Source of the DNA: Scalesia atractyloides
Lineage: Eukaryota; Streptophyta; Magnoliopsida; Asterales; Asteraceae
Assembly (NCBI GenBank): GCA_947069175.1
Contig: CAMTDV010000013.1
Coordinates: forward strand, 16,259,412 to 16,323,411
Length of the DNA stretch: 64,000 bases
Reading direction: 5' to 3'
Of the stretch, positions 1 to 12,114 are shown piece by piece. The notes under the pieces are model-generated. The model saw only the letters and a program-made list of their open reading frames with translations, did no database searches and was not told where the DNA came from. Each line of letters starts with the position of its first letter. Position 1 is the first letter of the stretch. A program made the translations under genes and the position numbers.

Positions 1-204
1 TTGATGGGGACTCAGAGTCAAACCTTTATGCGTATTAAAAGCATTAACATTATCATTAAGTGTATCTGATACATTAATTAAAGATATCTATTTTCACCCA
101 ATTCCAATTATTTAAAGGGGGTCATGACAGACGTATGCCATTTGTAACTCTCCACAACAACATTCATTTTGATCATCATCTTCCAACAAACTCCGGCGAC
201 GGCG

Positions 205-3200
205 ATGGCGATGAAGCGTTCTGCCGCCGCTGCAGCTCGTGCTCTTTCCTCTGCTACTTCCTCCTCCATCCTAACCAGAGACCTTCATGTAAGCTCACGA
301 TAATTTCATCCACTCAATCTCTTACCGTACTCAATTTCAATTTCTCTATGTTTTCACTCTATTTATCAGTAATTTAGCTAAAAATTTGAAGTCTGTTAAT
401 CGATTAAGTTAAGTGTTTATGTTTTGTGCTGATCTGCGGTGAGAGTCTAGATATATATCATTATTTATGATTTAGATGATAAACTTAAAATCTTCAACTC
501 TGTGTTTGTGCTTCTGGTGATTATGTTTTTTTGGCTGTATGCATGTATATGCTTTCCGCCACATAAAACTGTGACCTAATTTGTAATTGCAAATTGTTAG
601 TGGTTTATGAAATCTCAACAGTCGCGGCGTTTTTGGCCTGGATTTTGACTTAGAGACGTTCAGTAATAATCTAACGCACAGGTTTTGTGCCACGGGCCCT
701 TTTTTTATTTTATAATCCAAGCGCGATGGCCAGTTGAGCAAATTAACGGTTTTTCTCGTACTAGGTTGAATTACTACTGCGTTACCGTCAGTAGTAGGGT
801 GGGTAAAACTAACATGTCTTGTGACGGTGTCATGGTAGCTTCGCACAGCAGGGTGGGTAAAACTAACATGTCTTGTGACAGTGTCATGGTAGCTTCGCAC
901 AGCAGGGTGGGTAAAACTAACATGTCTTGTGATGGTGTCATGGTAACTTCGCACCACTGGCTTTTCAGCCGATAATGTAAAATTAACGGTTCCTCTTGTG
1001 CTAGGTTAAATTACTACTGCGACAATGTTAGTAGTAGGGTGGATAAACTAACATGTCTCATGATGGTTTCTCTGTAATGAAGACGTAATCTTGTATTCAG
1101 GAGATAAAGATCAAAAGGGTTATAGATAATTCTAGGTGAATTATTTATTGAGTCTTTCATATTTAAATTAGGGATAATTGTTGTTTATTAGATATGTTAT
1201 CTAGGTGATTTATATATTTGTTTTAATAGAGTTTAAGTTTGTTTAGGATTGTTAAGGCTATTGTAATGTGTGTGCTTTGATTAATAAATAAATAAATAAA
1301 AGAGTCGAATGAGTTCGTTCACTTTCGTTTTTGTCTGTTTTATGAAGGGCTTGATTTTCCAACATACAACAATTTAACAAGTACTGTAAATTTCTAACTA
1401 TTAGTATCAGAATCATATATGTAAGATTAATTTTGTGGCTAAGAAATTCTACTGTAGTAACCATCTGATTAACAGAGTTTGAAATTCACGAGTCACTTAC
1501 TAATTTTTTTTTTGTTTTTGCGGATTGCAACAGGCTTCTTCAGGGAAAATGAAGATTGTAGGTGTTTTCTACAAGGCACACGAATATGCTAAGATGAACC
1601 CTAATTTTCTGGGCTGTGTAGAGAACGCATTGGGCATTCGCGACTGGTTAGAATCACAAGGCCACGAGTACATAGTCACCGATGACAAAGAGGGACCCGA
1701 TTGCGGTGAGCACATAGCCAAATTTCCGATATTTACAACAACTATTAATAAGTATATGTATATCGATTGACTTTTTATCATCATTCCTCGTTGCAGAACT
1801 AGAGAAACATATTCCCGATGCACACGTTATCATAACCACTCCGTTCCACCCTGGCTATATAACCGCTGAACGGATTAAAAAAGCAAAGATCTGCAACTTT
1901 TGTTGACAGCTGGGATCGGGTCCGATCATGTTGATCTTAAGGCTGCTGCTGATGCTGGGTTAACCGTTGCAGAGGTTACTGGAAGCAACGTCGTTTCCAT
2001 TGCAGAAGATGAACTTATGAGAATCCTCATTCTCGTTCGCAATTTCTTACCTGGATACCATCAGGTTATTAATGGGGATTGGAATGTTGCGGGCATTGCT
2101 TACCGAGCTTATGATCTTGAAGGGAAAACCGTTGGAACGGTTGGTTGTGGACGGATTGGTAGACTTTTGCTACAAAGGTTGAAGCCGTTCGGGTGCAATT
2201 TTCTGTACCATGATCGTATTAAGATGGACCCCGAATTGGAGAATCAAATTGGTGCCAGCTATGAGGAAAATCTTGATAAAATGCTCCCGAAATGTGACGT
2301 AGTTGTCATCAACACACCTTTAACAGAGAAAACCAAGTGAGTATTTATTTATTTATTGATACAAGAGTAAAATGCCATTTTCGTCCCTGAGGATTGGCCA
2401 GTTTTGCGACCTTCGTCCAAAGGTTTGTTTTTCCGCATCTAGATCGAAAAGGTTTGAAATCTTGCCATTTTCATCCGGCTCGTTAACTCCATCCATTTTT
2501 CTCAGTTAAGTCAGGGGTATTTTCGTCATTTTGTTAACTAAGGGCAATTCGGTCTTTTTCACTTTATGTACAAGCATTTAGCATAATTTAGAAGTATTCA
2601 AAACCCTTTGAATTAACAAGAAAGACAGAAATACCCTGATTTAACTGAGAGAAATGGATGGAGTTAATGAGTCGGATGAAAATGGAAAAAGATTTCAAAC
2701 CTTTTGAATCCAGATGCGGAAAAACAAAACCTTTGGACGAAAGTTGCAAATCTGGCGAACCCCAGGAACGAATTTGGCATTATACTCTATCATATAATAT
2801 AATATCTTTTTACTTTGTTTTGTTCTGTTGCATCAGTTATATAACGTGCGTCATGTCACAGAGGAATGTTTGACAAAGAAAAAATTGCTAAAATGAAAAA
2901 GGGGTTCTCATTGTTAACAATGCTCGAGGAGCTATAATGGATACGCAAGCCGTTGCTGATGGCTGTTCTAGTGGTCACATCGGAGGCAAGTTATTAAATA
3001 AATTCATTGTTTACGCTCGTTAGTTGAGTTAAAGTCAACTGTTTGTTTTTGAACGTCGGTTCAGGCTATAGTGGAGATGTTTGGTACCCACAACAGCTCC
3101 GAAAGATCATCCATGGCGGTATATGCCAAATCAGGCTATGACCCCTCACATTTCTGGAACCACCATTGACGCACAGGTTTGTTCATATAAGTTATGTAAA

Positions 3201-3370
3201 TGATTCTTATGGTCAATTTGATTGAAAATGAATATGTTATAAATGGACATTGTGCAGTTGCGATATGCGGTTGGAGTGAAAGAGATGCTGGAGAATTATT
3301 TCAAGGAGAAGACTTTCCGGCCCAGCATTACATTGTGAAGGAGGGTGAACTGGCAAGCCAGTACCGTTGA
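205..3370 (+). CDS. FDH: NAD-dependent formate dehydrogenase, mitochondrial (six exons, four 1-base frameshifts)
   Basis: Oxidises formate to CO2 with reduction of NAD+ in plant mitochondria; a D-2-hydroxyacid dehydrogenase family member. Exons: 205-288, 1534-1705, 1797-2336, 2862-2985, 3065-3176, 3258-3370. The start at 205 gives an Ala/Ser/Arg-rich presequence (MAMKRSAAAAARALSS). The upstream in-window ATG at 135 is in another frame. Exon 3 shows the Rossmann motif TVGTVGCGRIGRLL. Later exons show VNNARGA, the catalytic-His motif TPHISGTT, and the C-terminus ELASQYR. Exons 3, 4, 5 and 6 each lack exactly one base (near 1889, 2901-2904, 3094 and 3305). Adding one base to each restores both frame and splice phase and gives about 382 residues, normal for plant FDH. 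No in-frame nonsense substitution was seen. It is therefore either a very young pseudogene or a good gene with uncorrected assembly indels. AATAAA-like signal near 3671. Identity is very secure. Confidence 0.93.
783..957 (+). repeat. 54-bp tandem repeat in FDH intron 1
   Basis: Three near-identical 54-bp units begin with AGGGTGGGTAAAACTAACAT at 796, 850 and 904. A diverged, larger-scale duplicate of the unit and its leader (TTACTACTGCG...GTAGTAGGGTGG) lies at 1008-1060. It is intronic, and the open frames through it on both strands only reflect the 54-bp (18-codon) period. Confidence 0.9.
2359..2790. mobile_element. MITE with about 165-bp terminal inverted repeats, in FDH intron 3
   Basis: The left end (GAGTAAAATGCCATTTTCGT) is repeated inverted at the right end (GGCATTATACTC). 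Similarity runs inward for roughly 165 bp on each side, through the blocks around 2420-2515 and 2640-2760. There is no coding potential beyond chance, and the long TIRs suggest a Mutator-type non-autonomous element. A clear target-site duplication was not identified. A one-sided relative of this family is at 46.1-46.3 kb. Confidence 0.8.
2986..3064 (+). other. GC-AG intron of FDH (intron 4)
   Basis: The exon 4/intron 4 junction reads GAG|GCAAGT, a strong U1-matching donor in which GC replaces GT. The acceptor is TTCAG|GCTATAG. Splicing here joins G and GC into the glycine codon before YSGDVWYPQ, as the protein family demands. GC-AG introns make up about one per cent of plant introns and typically have this consensus. 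Confidence 0.8.
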
Positions 3371-4285
3371 TCTGTCCGGTTCGAATAGTATGTAGTCGTG
3401 GTTTTGAATAAGTTATGTTGAGCTGGAGCTTTTAGAAAAGCTTTGGTTTTTATCACCTTGTAACTGTGAGGTGTGGTTATGGTAAACTGAATGGCTAAGA
3501 ATTTCTATGGCTTTTATGATGTTGACTGACTACAAATGTCAATCAATGGTTCTTAGGACCTGTTATGAAATTTGGACGGTGAAGATGAGAGTGAGAATTG
3601 AGGCAAAATCGACTTTGAAACCTTCAGGGGTGTAAGCTCCAGCTCCACTGATCAACAGCGCAATTTTTAAATAAAGAGTTGTCGCAGATATAAAATAATC
3701 AACTTTGACTATTTAATTATAACTTCGGTCTTAGGAGCTGTTTGTTTCAGTTCTTTTTAATGAGCATTTAATGGTTGAGACCTCTTACTAGTTAATCACT
3801 TAATGGGTTAGCTTGTAGTGCAATGAGATTGAGCATGTATGATCTCTTTCATCAAAAAGGCATACGTCATGAGGAAGCTTGCCCCCGCCCATAACCCATA
3901 TTTGCGAAATCACGTGTCACCAAAAGATGATCCATCATCTCCATTCCATTCATGTGGATTGGCGCAGATGGATGAGGCAGTCGTCACACCCCTGTTCAAG
4001 AGGGCGTCTAACATTAAACTATTATTCATAGTATTGCCATCAATATTCAAACCCACAACCCTATGAACATACATAGTGGCTCCTAGCTTTGGTCTTATTA
4101 TGAACTTCTACAAAACTTTTTTCTTATGAGGTTTAAATAACTCTTAACCATTTTGGTTTTCATAAATATCTGAGAATATTAACTTGTTTGGGTCAATTTG
4201 GGGTAGAACTTATTTAGCAAAACTGGTAAGTCAAAGTTTAAACGTAACTTTCTATAGTCTATACATATATGATTTTTATTGTAAA
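3371..4285. other. FDH 3' flank, no recognisable gene
   Basis: Contains the presumed FDH 3' UTR (AATAAA at about 3671) and unremarkable AT-rich sequence. The longest open frame, on the plus strand at 3839-4066, has no recognisable domain and I do not call it. Confidence 0.6.
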
Positions 4286-4316
4286 CTAGTGGAATTTCCC
4301 CGCACTATGCGGCGGG
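4286..4316 (-). mobile_element. Helitron-like 3' terminus (CTAG plus GC-rich hairpin)
   Basis: On the minus strand the sequence reads CCCGCCGCATAGTGCGGGG, then a short AT stretch, then CTAG followed by T. This matches the Helitron 3' signature: a GC-rich hairpin about 10 nt before a terminal CTRR, inserted next to T. The element would extend to the right, over 4.3-6.0 kb, but no 5' TC end was fixed and no helicase coding is visible. Confidence 0.45.
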
Positions 4317-5399
4317 AATCCAGTCGATATTAGTTTGATTTTTATGGTACTGACATTCGATATAGCAACCTAAAAAATTAGTAAATAAAGTGTTCAAAAA
4401 GATATCAAAAAGTGTTTTAAACCGATCAAAAACCATAAAAGCGAATACATAAACTGGTTCCTATTATATCAGTACCGTCATTGACGTTCAGTTGGAAATT
4501 GTTCGGTTCTTCAAGGGATCGACACAATTTTGAACTCGAGTTAAAAATTCATTAGGTGTAAATCTAGTTCAAGGGACACAAATATCTTCTTTAATCTCTG
4601 TCTAAAAAACATAAGCAATTAACAATTCTAAATGCATAACCTATAAAACATTAACATATTAAAATAAAATTGTTCTTAGAATTTACCGGTAAAGTAATAT
4701 TAAAATGAAAAACACTGAAATTATGTTTATAATATTTTTAGTATGTTATATAAGCAAATAATAAAACTATCATGAAAATGAAAAAAAGCAACTTGTGGTG
4801 AAAAGGATGTAAGGTATGATAAGCAAGTATAGTTATTAAACTGTAGCTTAGTAGCTATCACTTGTTTTTTATAATATAATGTAATATAATAACTTTCAGA
4901 TTCATGTCATGTTTGGGTTTGCATCGGTTTCACCCTCCAACTCGCAAACACGATCCATTTAGTATCACTAGTTTTATGAGACAGAGCGGCAAAGAGTGTG
5001 TATGCGGATAGGTTTGGGGTTGAAGATAGGTGTACTTTGGAAACTTGGTTCATGATTTTGCCATTTCGCTTTCTTCCATGGATATGTCATATGTGTAGTG
5101 GACTCTTTATGAACATATTGCGTTTCGGTCAAAACTCGCAAGGCCTTTAGGGGAGGCTGGTAATAGGAAAGAGAGAAGGTGGATTAATTTGTAAATGTAA
5201 TATTAAGAATTATGTTAATGTCATGAAACTGTTAAATTTATTGTATCTTGTATGAAAATTGTGGAATAAATGGATATAAGTATTCAAATAAGTTAGAATT
5301 TGAAAAGTCAAATTAAGCAAGTAAATGGTGACATGAACTGTAATTTTCCTTCATTTAGAAGGGGTAGTAAGGTGTTTTTAAACCCTAAGAACTCAAGAA

Positions 5400-5720
5400 C
5401 AATTTAATTTTTATGCAAACTAATAAGTTTACCTGCTGTACGTTGTAGCGGCGTCTAAACGTAAAATAACTTGAAGTTATACTATCTGAATGAAACATAT
5501 TATATTTCACTCGACTCGTTTTAGAACAAATTGACGGTAAAACGGAAACCATCTGAAAACATATAAAAAATAAGCATTAAAACGTAGTATATTTAACGTG
5601 ACTCATTTCCCAACAAAAATTACGTTAAAATGTAAACCAACGTAAATTTATGTTGACACGTAATAAAAATAAGCACACAAGAAATAATGTTCTTTTAAGT
5701 TTAAAAATGGTAAACTTGAA
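5400..5720. repeat. Degenerate roughly 95-bp repeats (AACGTA...ATAAGCAC type)
   Basis: Units containing AACGTA, ACCAACTGAAAACGTA-like and ATAAAAATAAGCAC-like blocks recur here. A related and longer set is at 15300-15760. They are non-coding. They probably belong to a dispersed Helitron or other non-autonomous element, since a Helitron-like terminus lies nearby in both places. Exact copy number and period need computing. Confidence 0.55.
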
Positions 5721-6755
5721 ACTTTAGAAACTCATGGGTCAAAATGACATTTTATGAAGGTTTAGAAAGTTACAAGATGGTAAGTATCAATGCTAGAAAT
5801 TGAAATGATGATTAGATACATAAAGAAAAAAATCCATTGACAAAACACTACTATAATTTTATTTTAATTTATTTATAAATTTAAATAATTATAATTAGAG
5901 AATAATAAGAAATATAATAATTCATCATTACGAATAAATATATTATAATGAATCACGTGGCGAAATCATTACCATCCCTACATTGTTATATCAATTTTCT
6001 TACACAATGAAAAACATCAGTTGAACCTAGGATCTGGGGATATATTAGTTATGACTGAGAGGTTTTTGCATAAAAGGTTGTCTCTTCGTTCGCTCTTCAG
6101 GGTGATCTCACTCGAACTGATCTGCAAAACTAGAGCGCCGTTAGTCTCGTCACGGGAAAAAGGGTGGGTTTTCTCCGTGACCACACTCCGGCGTGAGAAT
6201 AAGTATTTGGTGATTGCAAGTATAAGCAAGTAAGTTAGCTCGTATGTTTGCGTATGTGATTGTGAATGGTTTACCTTGTGGTCTGATACTTATTTTATAG
6301 CCGAAAGTAAGTGGCTCAGGAGATGGGCTGATGGCCTTGGGCCCGGCCCAGACGACCAGAGACATTCGTTCTGTCCCCTTGCATTGAACATTAAATGTTC
6401 CATGCAGGATAATTAATGTCCTCTGTCAGGAGGTGTGCTTTGCCGGATACTGAATGGTGCTACGTGTAAAGGCAGCGTCTCTAGCGTCAGATGCTATCAG
6501 CCGAAAGTGGAGAATGTGTGACAGTCACTGGCATAAGTATGGTTGGTGCACAGTCTGGCGTCTGCATTACTGTTCATGCGACACTGTCAGACGCAACCTG
6601 CCGAGCAACCATTGGTCACAGCTGCCACTACGTACCTTTGAATATAGTCAACACTTCTTAGCGCTTATCCCTTCTGCGAGGCTGTCAGTGCTTTCTGGCC
6701 AGGGCAGAGTGGTAGGGATAAATCATTTTGTCCGCAATACTATGAGGCGCTCTCA

Positions 6756-9234
6756 TGTAACATCCGTTAAAATGGACATCCAAAACCCGACCCGTTTTAA
6801 AGATTTGATCGGAACCTTTGTAAACCGGGAATTTTGTGGATTTAAAATAATGACGATGTCTTAGTTTAGTTAAGTATCCAAATCGAATGACCTCTAGATG
6901 ATTAAGAGGACTTATATAAACAAAATAAAATAATAATATATAATAATAAAAAAATAATAATAATAAATAATAAATAAAAAAACAAAAGGGAGGACAGACA
7001 CCAAGCATCAAACTCGACTCTGTTTCCCCACAATACACCGCACTAGCCACTCCAACACAAGTCCATTTGTGATTATTGTTCAAACTGTTACTTGTTAAGA
7101 AGTAACAAACGAAGAATTTCAAAAGAATTACCGCCCAAATGACAGTCTGTGAACAACTACCGAAAGTTGTTGCGAGGTTTCTTTCTTGAATCACACGTTT
7201 ATAGCCAGGATGACAACCCATCAACCTAATAACGGAAACCCTAATCTAAATCCCTATATAACCGAAACATCTATGCTCTGCGGATGTTTTTTTCGGCTCA
7301 CTCGATTCCGTCCCCTCTACTATAACAGGGCCTCGGTTGTTCCAAACCTAATGCGGAACTGCTTTGGCATACCGGAGATTCAAAAGCACGTCGGAAACCC
7401 GCCGGAGACGTACGGAAACCACGAAGGGGAATCGTTTCATCTCGTTCGGTATAATCTTTCATTCCCCATTTCATCAGTTTTATTTTCTGTACAAGAAATA
7501 TTCCCTTTTTGGTCCGTATTCCTAGTTGAAAGTGGTCGGGTATCGGGTTGGTTAACATAACGAAGAAGATGAACTCACATAACTAATTACAAATCGTTTA
7601 TAATTTAAAAAGTTTCAAACCGGATGTTGTAGCTTAGTGGTCGACTATGTGTATGAAACACACAAAAAGCCGACCAAGATCACAAGATCGAGTCTCGGCC
7701 CGATATACTCGCTACACATCTTTTTTGTTTAAGATAAACCAGTAAATGGGATCAAAGCAGTAATAGTATAAGAGCAAATAAAATCTTAATATCAGCAGGT
7801 TAGACGCACAGCCCAGTTGGTCAGGCTGTGTGCACGTAAAAAAAGAGTCCAGTGTTCGAAACCTGTCCTTGACCCGCCACTATACCTTTAAAACTTTTTA
7901 TTTGTAATCAGAAAATGAAGGACACGAAACATTGGATAAATATAATAGAATTCTGTACTAAACAGGTTAGACACATAGCCCAGTTGGTCGGACTATGTGC
8001 ACATAACCGATAGGTCTCGGGTTGAGACCGCTTCCTTAAACACGGTGGCACCTTTTTATTCCTTATAATAAATCAACAGCATGGTTGAACATAACCTCTA
8101 TATAAAAGAATTAAAAACAGCATACACAACACGGGTTAGTGTGCACATGAACGAAAGATTGCGAGTTTGAACCGGGCAGGGGCCGGTTTAGGGGAATGTT
8201 TTTTTTAATCTTAAGATTTATTTTAAGGCCTTTAAAATTATATATGTAACCATTATTTTTAATTCTTTTTAAGAATTTTTGATTAACCACTTATAAACAC
8301 AACTTAAACAATAGAGAATCTATCTTAACACTTTAAGTAAATGACCCTATAACCCTTACGTAAATAAATAATTAGGAATTTAAATAAATAATTCGCGAAC
8401 ATAAGAATATTAATTAACTTAGTTGTTATGTGGATATCTAGGATAATCTTTCGCTCAGTCGGTTTCTCGATTTCCACTCGTACGTCATTATACAAGGAAT
8501 CACTAACGCAACCACTGTGAGTGAATCTTACAATTCCCCTTTTTATTACACGCTTTTTGGGGTGCATCATGTGTCGTATTTTGTTATCTCATTGTACAAG
8601 ATTTATATACATGCAATTGCCATTATGTGAAGTTCATGTGTTTATTGTTAAATGTTTGTTTTGTCACTGGTGCTTTACATTCGTATCAGTCATTTCCTCA
8701 TTAAAGGCCGTCTGTTTCCCCATTACCTATGAGTGGAACTCGACGTTGCAATCATACGAGATCAGCTCCGTTTGATTGAGCTTAGATCTTGCAGCACACC
8801 ATAATACCGTGCACACTTGCATACTATTGAATTGTTTATTATTTGAAATTTGTGTGTGGAAGTTGACATTTGACATACAAGATATTCACTTACATTGGTA
8901 AATGTACTTTTTCTCAATAAAAGGTTCAAACATATTATTTTTATTAATAACAAAGATATTCACACGCCAACTTTTGTTGACCCATTCCTTTACACATGAT
9001 ACATGTGAACAGGTTTGAAGAATGGATCACTTAGGATTGGGCCTTAGAAGAATAAAAATGTTATTTGCATTTGATCTGAACTATGTTGTGATTTGTTTGA
9101 ATATTGTGTTCATGGGATTTCTTTTATTTAAATGTAAATAATAAATATTGAAACTTTAAAATAGTATGTCATAAGCTTTGATGAAAACCTAGTCATGCCC
9201 CGGTTACCTTATCCGCTGTGGGTCAGGGTGTGAC
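6756..9234 (+). mobile_element. Solo LTR (copy A) of the tRNA-like-array gypsy family
   Basis: Begins TGTAACATCCGTTAAAATGG and ends GGTCAGGGTGTGACA, flanked by a perfect 5-bp duplication TCTCA at 6751-6755 and 9235-9239. It is 2479 bp long with no internal coding region, so it is a solo LTR left by unequal recombination. A TATATAA box lies at about 7254. One degenerate antisense tRNA-like module (6990-7060) lies upstream of it and the sense array downstream. Of the five copies it is clearly diverged from the C/D pair. Confidence 0.9.
7620..8190 (+). repeat. Array of tRNA-like hairpin modules in LTR copy A
   Basis: Four modules start near 7625, 7799, 7965 and 8131. The second has a 9-bp stem (7805-7813 with 7824-7832) around a loop containing AGTTGGT, then GTGTTCGAAACC as B-box. 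The third has a 10-position stem (7972-7981 with 7990-7999, one mismatch) followed by GGTCTCGGGTTGAGACC. The first keeps A-box-like TGTAGCTTAGTGG and B-box GATCGAGTCTC. The fourth has decayed. Linkers of about 90 bp separate them. Confidence 0.8.
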
Positions 9235-9324
9235 ATCTCATGTTTGTCTTGTCCTTACAAGGTTTTAGGACTCGCGGCTAGAGGATTGTTTGTTTCGCGC
9301 AGGGTCAAGTAGCCTGCGTGTCTA

Positions 9325-9535
9325 AGTCCAACTTTGCCGTTGTGCCAAGTACACAAGGTTCGTTGTGTGACTTATATTGTTTGGTCTAACTTGCCGTTGC
9401 GCTGAGTGCGCAAGACTCGTTGTATGGCCTATTGGTGTTGGTCTAATTTACCATTGCGCTGAGTGCGCAAGGTTCATTGTATGACCAGTTGATCCCAAGG
9501 AAGGCGTACGATTGCACATTGCGCGCAAGGTTATC
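9325..9535. repeat. 58-bp tandem repeat containing a GCGCTGAGTGCGC palindrome
   Basis: Units (CTTGCCGTTGCGCTGAGTGC and variants) begin near 9330, 9388 and 9446, with a partial fourth near 9505. Each has a small GTGCGCAAG-type inverted motif. They lie in the U3 part of the old minus-strand LTR. Confidence 0.7.
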
Positions 9536-9811
9536 CTTGTAATATGTTGTTGAGGGTATGGTTCCTTACGCAGGCGTAGGGTTTTTAAGACCATACCCCT
9601 CCTATTCATTTACATCAATTTTTGATTTAGTCGAAGGAAAAAAGACAACCACTGACATAGCCTTTTTTATCTATATGGTAATTGCAGGTGAATTTCAATT
9701 TAGTGTTTGATTATAGTTGGAAGCGAACTTGAGCTGATTGCTTATTCTTGCTTTTCACGGTCAGGATTATTCAATTTGAGATTATGGATAAAAAAAAAGG
9801 GTGCGGAGCTT

Positions 9812-10495
9812 TAATCGAACAAGGTCATGTTCGTGTTCGTTCGTTAAGAAAATTAACATGTTCGTGAACTGTTCACGAATGAATACCGAACATAAGTTTC
9901 CATTCGTGAACACTGGTCTCGAACACAAACGAATAAAAACGAACGTAAATGAACATTCAACTTGAAAATAAAAATATTATTAACTCTAAACATCTGACAT
10001 AAGTAGTTAAATACAACCATGATAAATTAAAACACAAGAAGTCTACTACAACCACCAAACGATAAATCAAGTTTAACTAACTTCGACATAATTATCCAAA
10101 ATTACTTAGACATAATTATTCAAAGTTTAACTAACTTAGACATAATTTTTCCAAAAAATGTCTTGAACGTCCAAAGTTTTAGCTAACTTAGAAAAATATA
10201 GGGTTTCAAGTTTTCAATATGTTTTGAGAAAAAGTTTATTATTTAGTATGTTTTTAATATAATTAAATGAACACAAACGAAGGTTTAAGAATGAACATGT
10301 AATCAAATATGTTACTGAACGTTCACGAACATAGTCGAACCAATGAGACCTTTGTTAGTGTTCGTTCGCTAAGCTAACCAAACAAATTTTTTTGTTCGTG
10401 TTCGTTCGTTAAGCTAATCGAACAAACATAAACGAACTTCCCACCGAACGATTCAAGAACTGTTCGCTGAACGTTCGGTTCGTTTACAACCCTAA
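9812..10495. mobile_element. TTCG-rich non-autonomous DNA element with inverted ends
   Basis: The ends are rich in GTTCGTGTTCGTTCGTTAAG (left about 9825, right about 10392) and in inverted GAACG/CGTTC motifs. The right end finishes CGTTCGGTTCGTTTACAACCCTA, and an AT-rich centre separates the halves. It resembles a widespread plant MITE type whose TIR starts AGGG(T/C)TGTAAACGAACCG. The left terminus is eroded, so no target-site duplication can be called. Confidence 0.6.
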
Positions 10496-10499
10496 AAGG

Positions 10500-11930
10500 G
10501 TGTAACACCTTTTAATCATTTACATTTGACAGATTAAGTTTTCATTGGGTGATTAAGAAAACATCTTAGAAGTAAATCAAAACATGAGTTTAGGTTAAGT
10601 AGTTTTTAATTCATGGAAATAGTGTCCCCTCTTGTTGGCTTAGGGATAATGAGTTTATTGCTGGCTAAGCAACGTTAAAGGCGGAATCAGGTAAAGCCGT
10701 CAAATATGAGAAAGCTTGTTTAGAGAATCAACACGTGTTTATTCCATTTGCTTTTGATACATTTGGTTACTTAGCCATGGAATTCGTCAACAGGGTTTAG
10801 CGGATCGTGGATAGTAATTCTCAAGCCTTAAAAGTCCCTTTGTCTTTGGCAAGATTTGTTTTGCAATTCAAAAGAGGGGTGCGGCATAGATTGTTATCCG
10901 TTTACCTTTCATTTGTTTATAATTTGTTGTTTCGGTATTTTATTGATAATCTCATTTGCAAAAAAAAAAAAAAAAAGTGAAGAAACAACCTCTTTTCATG
11001 TTCGAGAGTGCTAAAAATGAAAATTAAAAAAAAAATGCTGTGTGTCTAAAACTGTGTTTGGGTACACATGGCTGTATTTTTATTTTATCAAGCTAAAAAA
11101 TGGGTTTTTTTTTATGTTTAGTAATTAAAAACGTTTAGTTAGTGAAAAAGACTCGAATTTTAAGTGTCAATATGAATAACGGTTCATGATTTTATTTTGA
11201 TAATATAATACGTGATGCTTATTTCTATAGAAGTTTTCATAAAAGTTATTTTCAACGAGATACTTATTTTTATACAAGTTTTCATAAAAGTTATTTTTAA
11301 AAGTGAACGAGTCAACTACTATTATTGATAGTTTTGTTCTTTACCATAATGAATCGAGCTGATATTGTTTGAACAACATTAGTTTGCTACCAATATTCGT
11401 TTTTATGCTTTTCTCGATAGGAAGCCATGACGAACCGAACTGATTCCGACCAAATAATATCGATATCCTACAAGTGGTACCGGTTTCGTATTAATGGTTT
11501 TGATTTGATCAATATACTTAACAAATTAATACCCCTTGAATACCCATCACAGACATAAGGAATCCCACTAGTTGATTCATGATGGATTTTGTCGAATCCG
11601 AAACTTCAATTCATGTTCCAAAAACTGAGAATGACAGCACATCATGATCATCATCACAACTGTTTCACTCATTTCTCCTTTCTCATCACCGTTGACTTCT
11701 TCTTCTTCTTCTTTCTAACACCGGTTACAAAAACCCTCAATTCCCCACACAAATTCTACATAAACAACAATTACCACCATTTTCATTCATCATTTCTCAC
11801 CAATACTTTATATATTGGGGGATGGGGTACATGTACATGTGTGTATAAAAATAATATAATTACACACAATATATTATATACATACAGATTCCTAATCTCT
11901 AAACCAGTCTACTGATTGTCTTTACATGTG
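10500..11930. other. Intergenic region upstream of the HEAT-repeat gene
   Basis: No gene is recognised. It is AT-rich with poly(A) runs (for example 10961-10976). The 11640-11830 part is C/T-rich with CA and TTC runs and a TATATA stretch at about 11808, and could be the promoter or 5' leader of the downstream gene. The open frame at 11589-11915 is low-complexity (His, Phe, Asn) and is not called. Confidence 0.45.
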
Positions 11931-12114
11931 ACTGACTATCTTCTGCATCCAGATAAGGTTTTCAATTTTAGATCTATCAACATTAAATTCAAGGTTTTGA
12001 ATCTTCTTCTGTCCTTCTTTAGTTATCATTGTACCTGCTTTGAAATAAATGCACAATTGTTTTGAATATGTAACAGTATTATTGTTTTTAGAAATATTGT
12101 TTTTGATTCATATG

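Larger units (their letters stand above)
5996..9614 (-). mobile_element. Old minus-strand solo LTR, split by a younger LTR
   Basis: Read on the minus strand, it starts TGTAAATGAATAGGAGGGG at 9614. It has a TATAAAATAAG promoter at about 6293-6303, a GC-rich R/U5-like part (CACGGAGAAAACCC) and ends near 5996. TCAAT flanks both sides (5991-5995 and 9615-9619), a candidate 5-bp target-site duplication, although the left terminal CA is not preserved. The segment 6756-9234 plus one TCTCA is a later insertion. No coding capacity. The family resembles Tat-type Ty3/gypsy LTRs, by recollection only. Confidence 0.55.

Noticed and set aside
135..377. Open frame overlapping FDH exon 1, 80 residues
   Set aside because: It is the wrong frame for FDH and reads through the splice site. 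The Ala-rich presequence from 205 fits the family.
472..975. Repetitive open frames on both strands in FDH intron 1
   Set aside because: They result from an array whose 54-bp period is a multiple of three.
3839..4066. Plus-strand 75-residue frame downstream of FDH
   Set aside because: No domain, no neighbours and no codon signal.
6454..7560. Several frames of 120-180 residues
   Set aside because: They lie within LTR sequence on both strands, with low-complexity poly-Leu/Tyr stretches and no domain.
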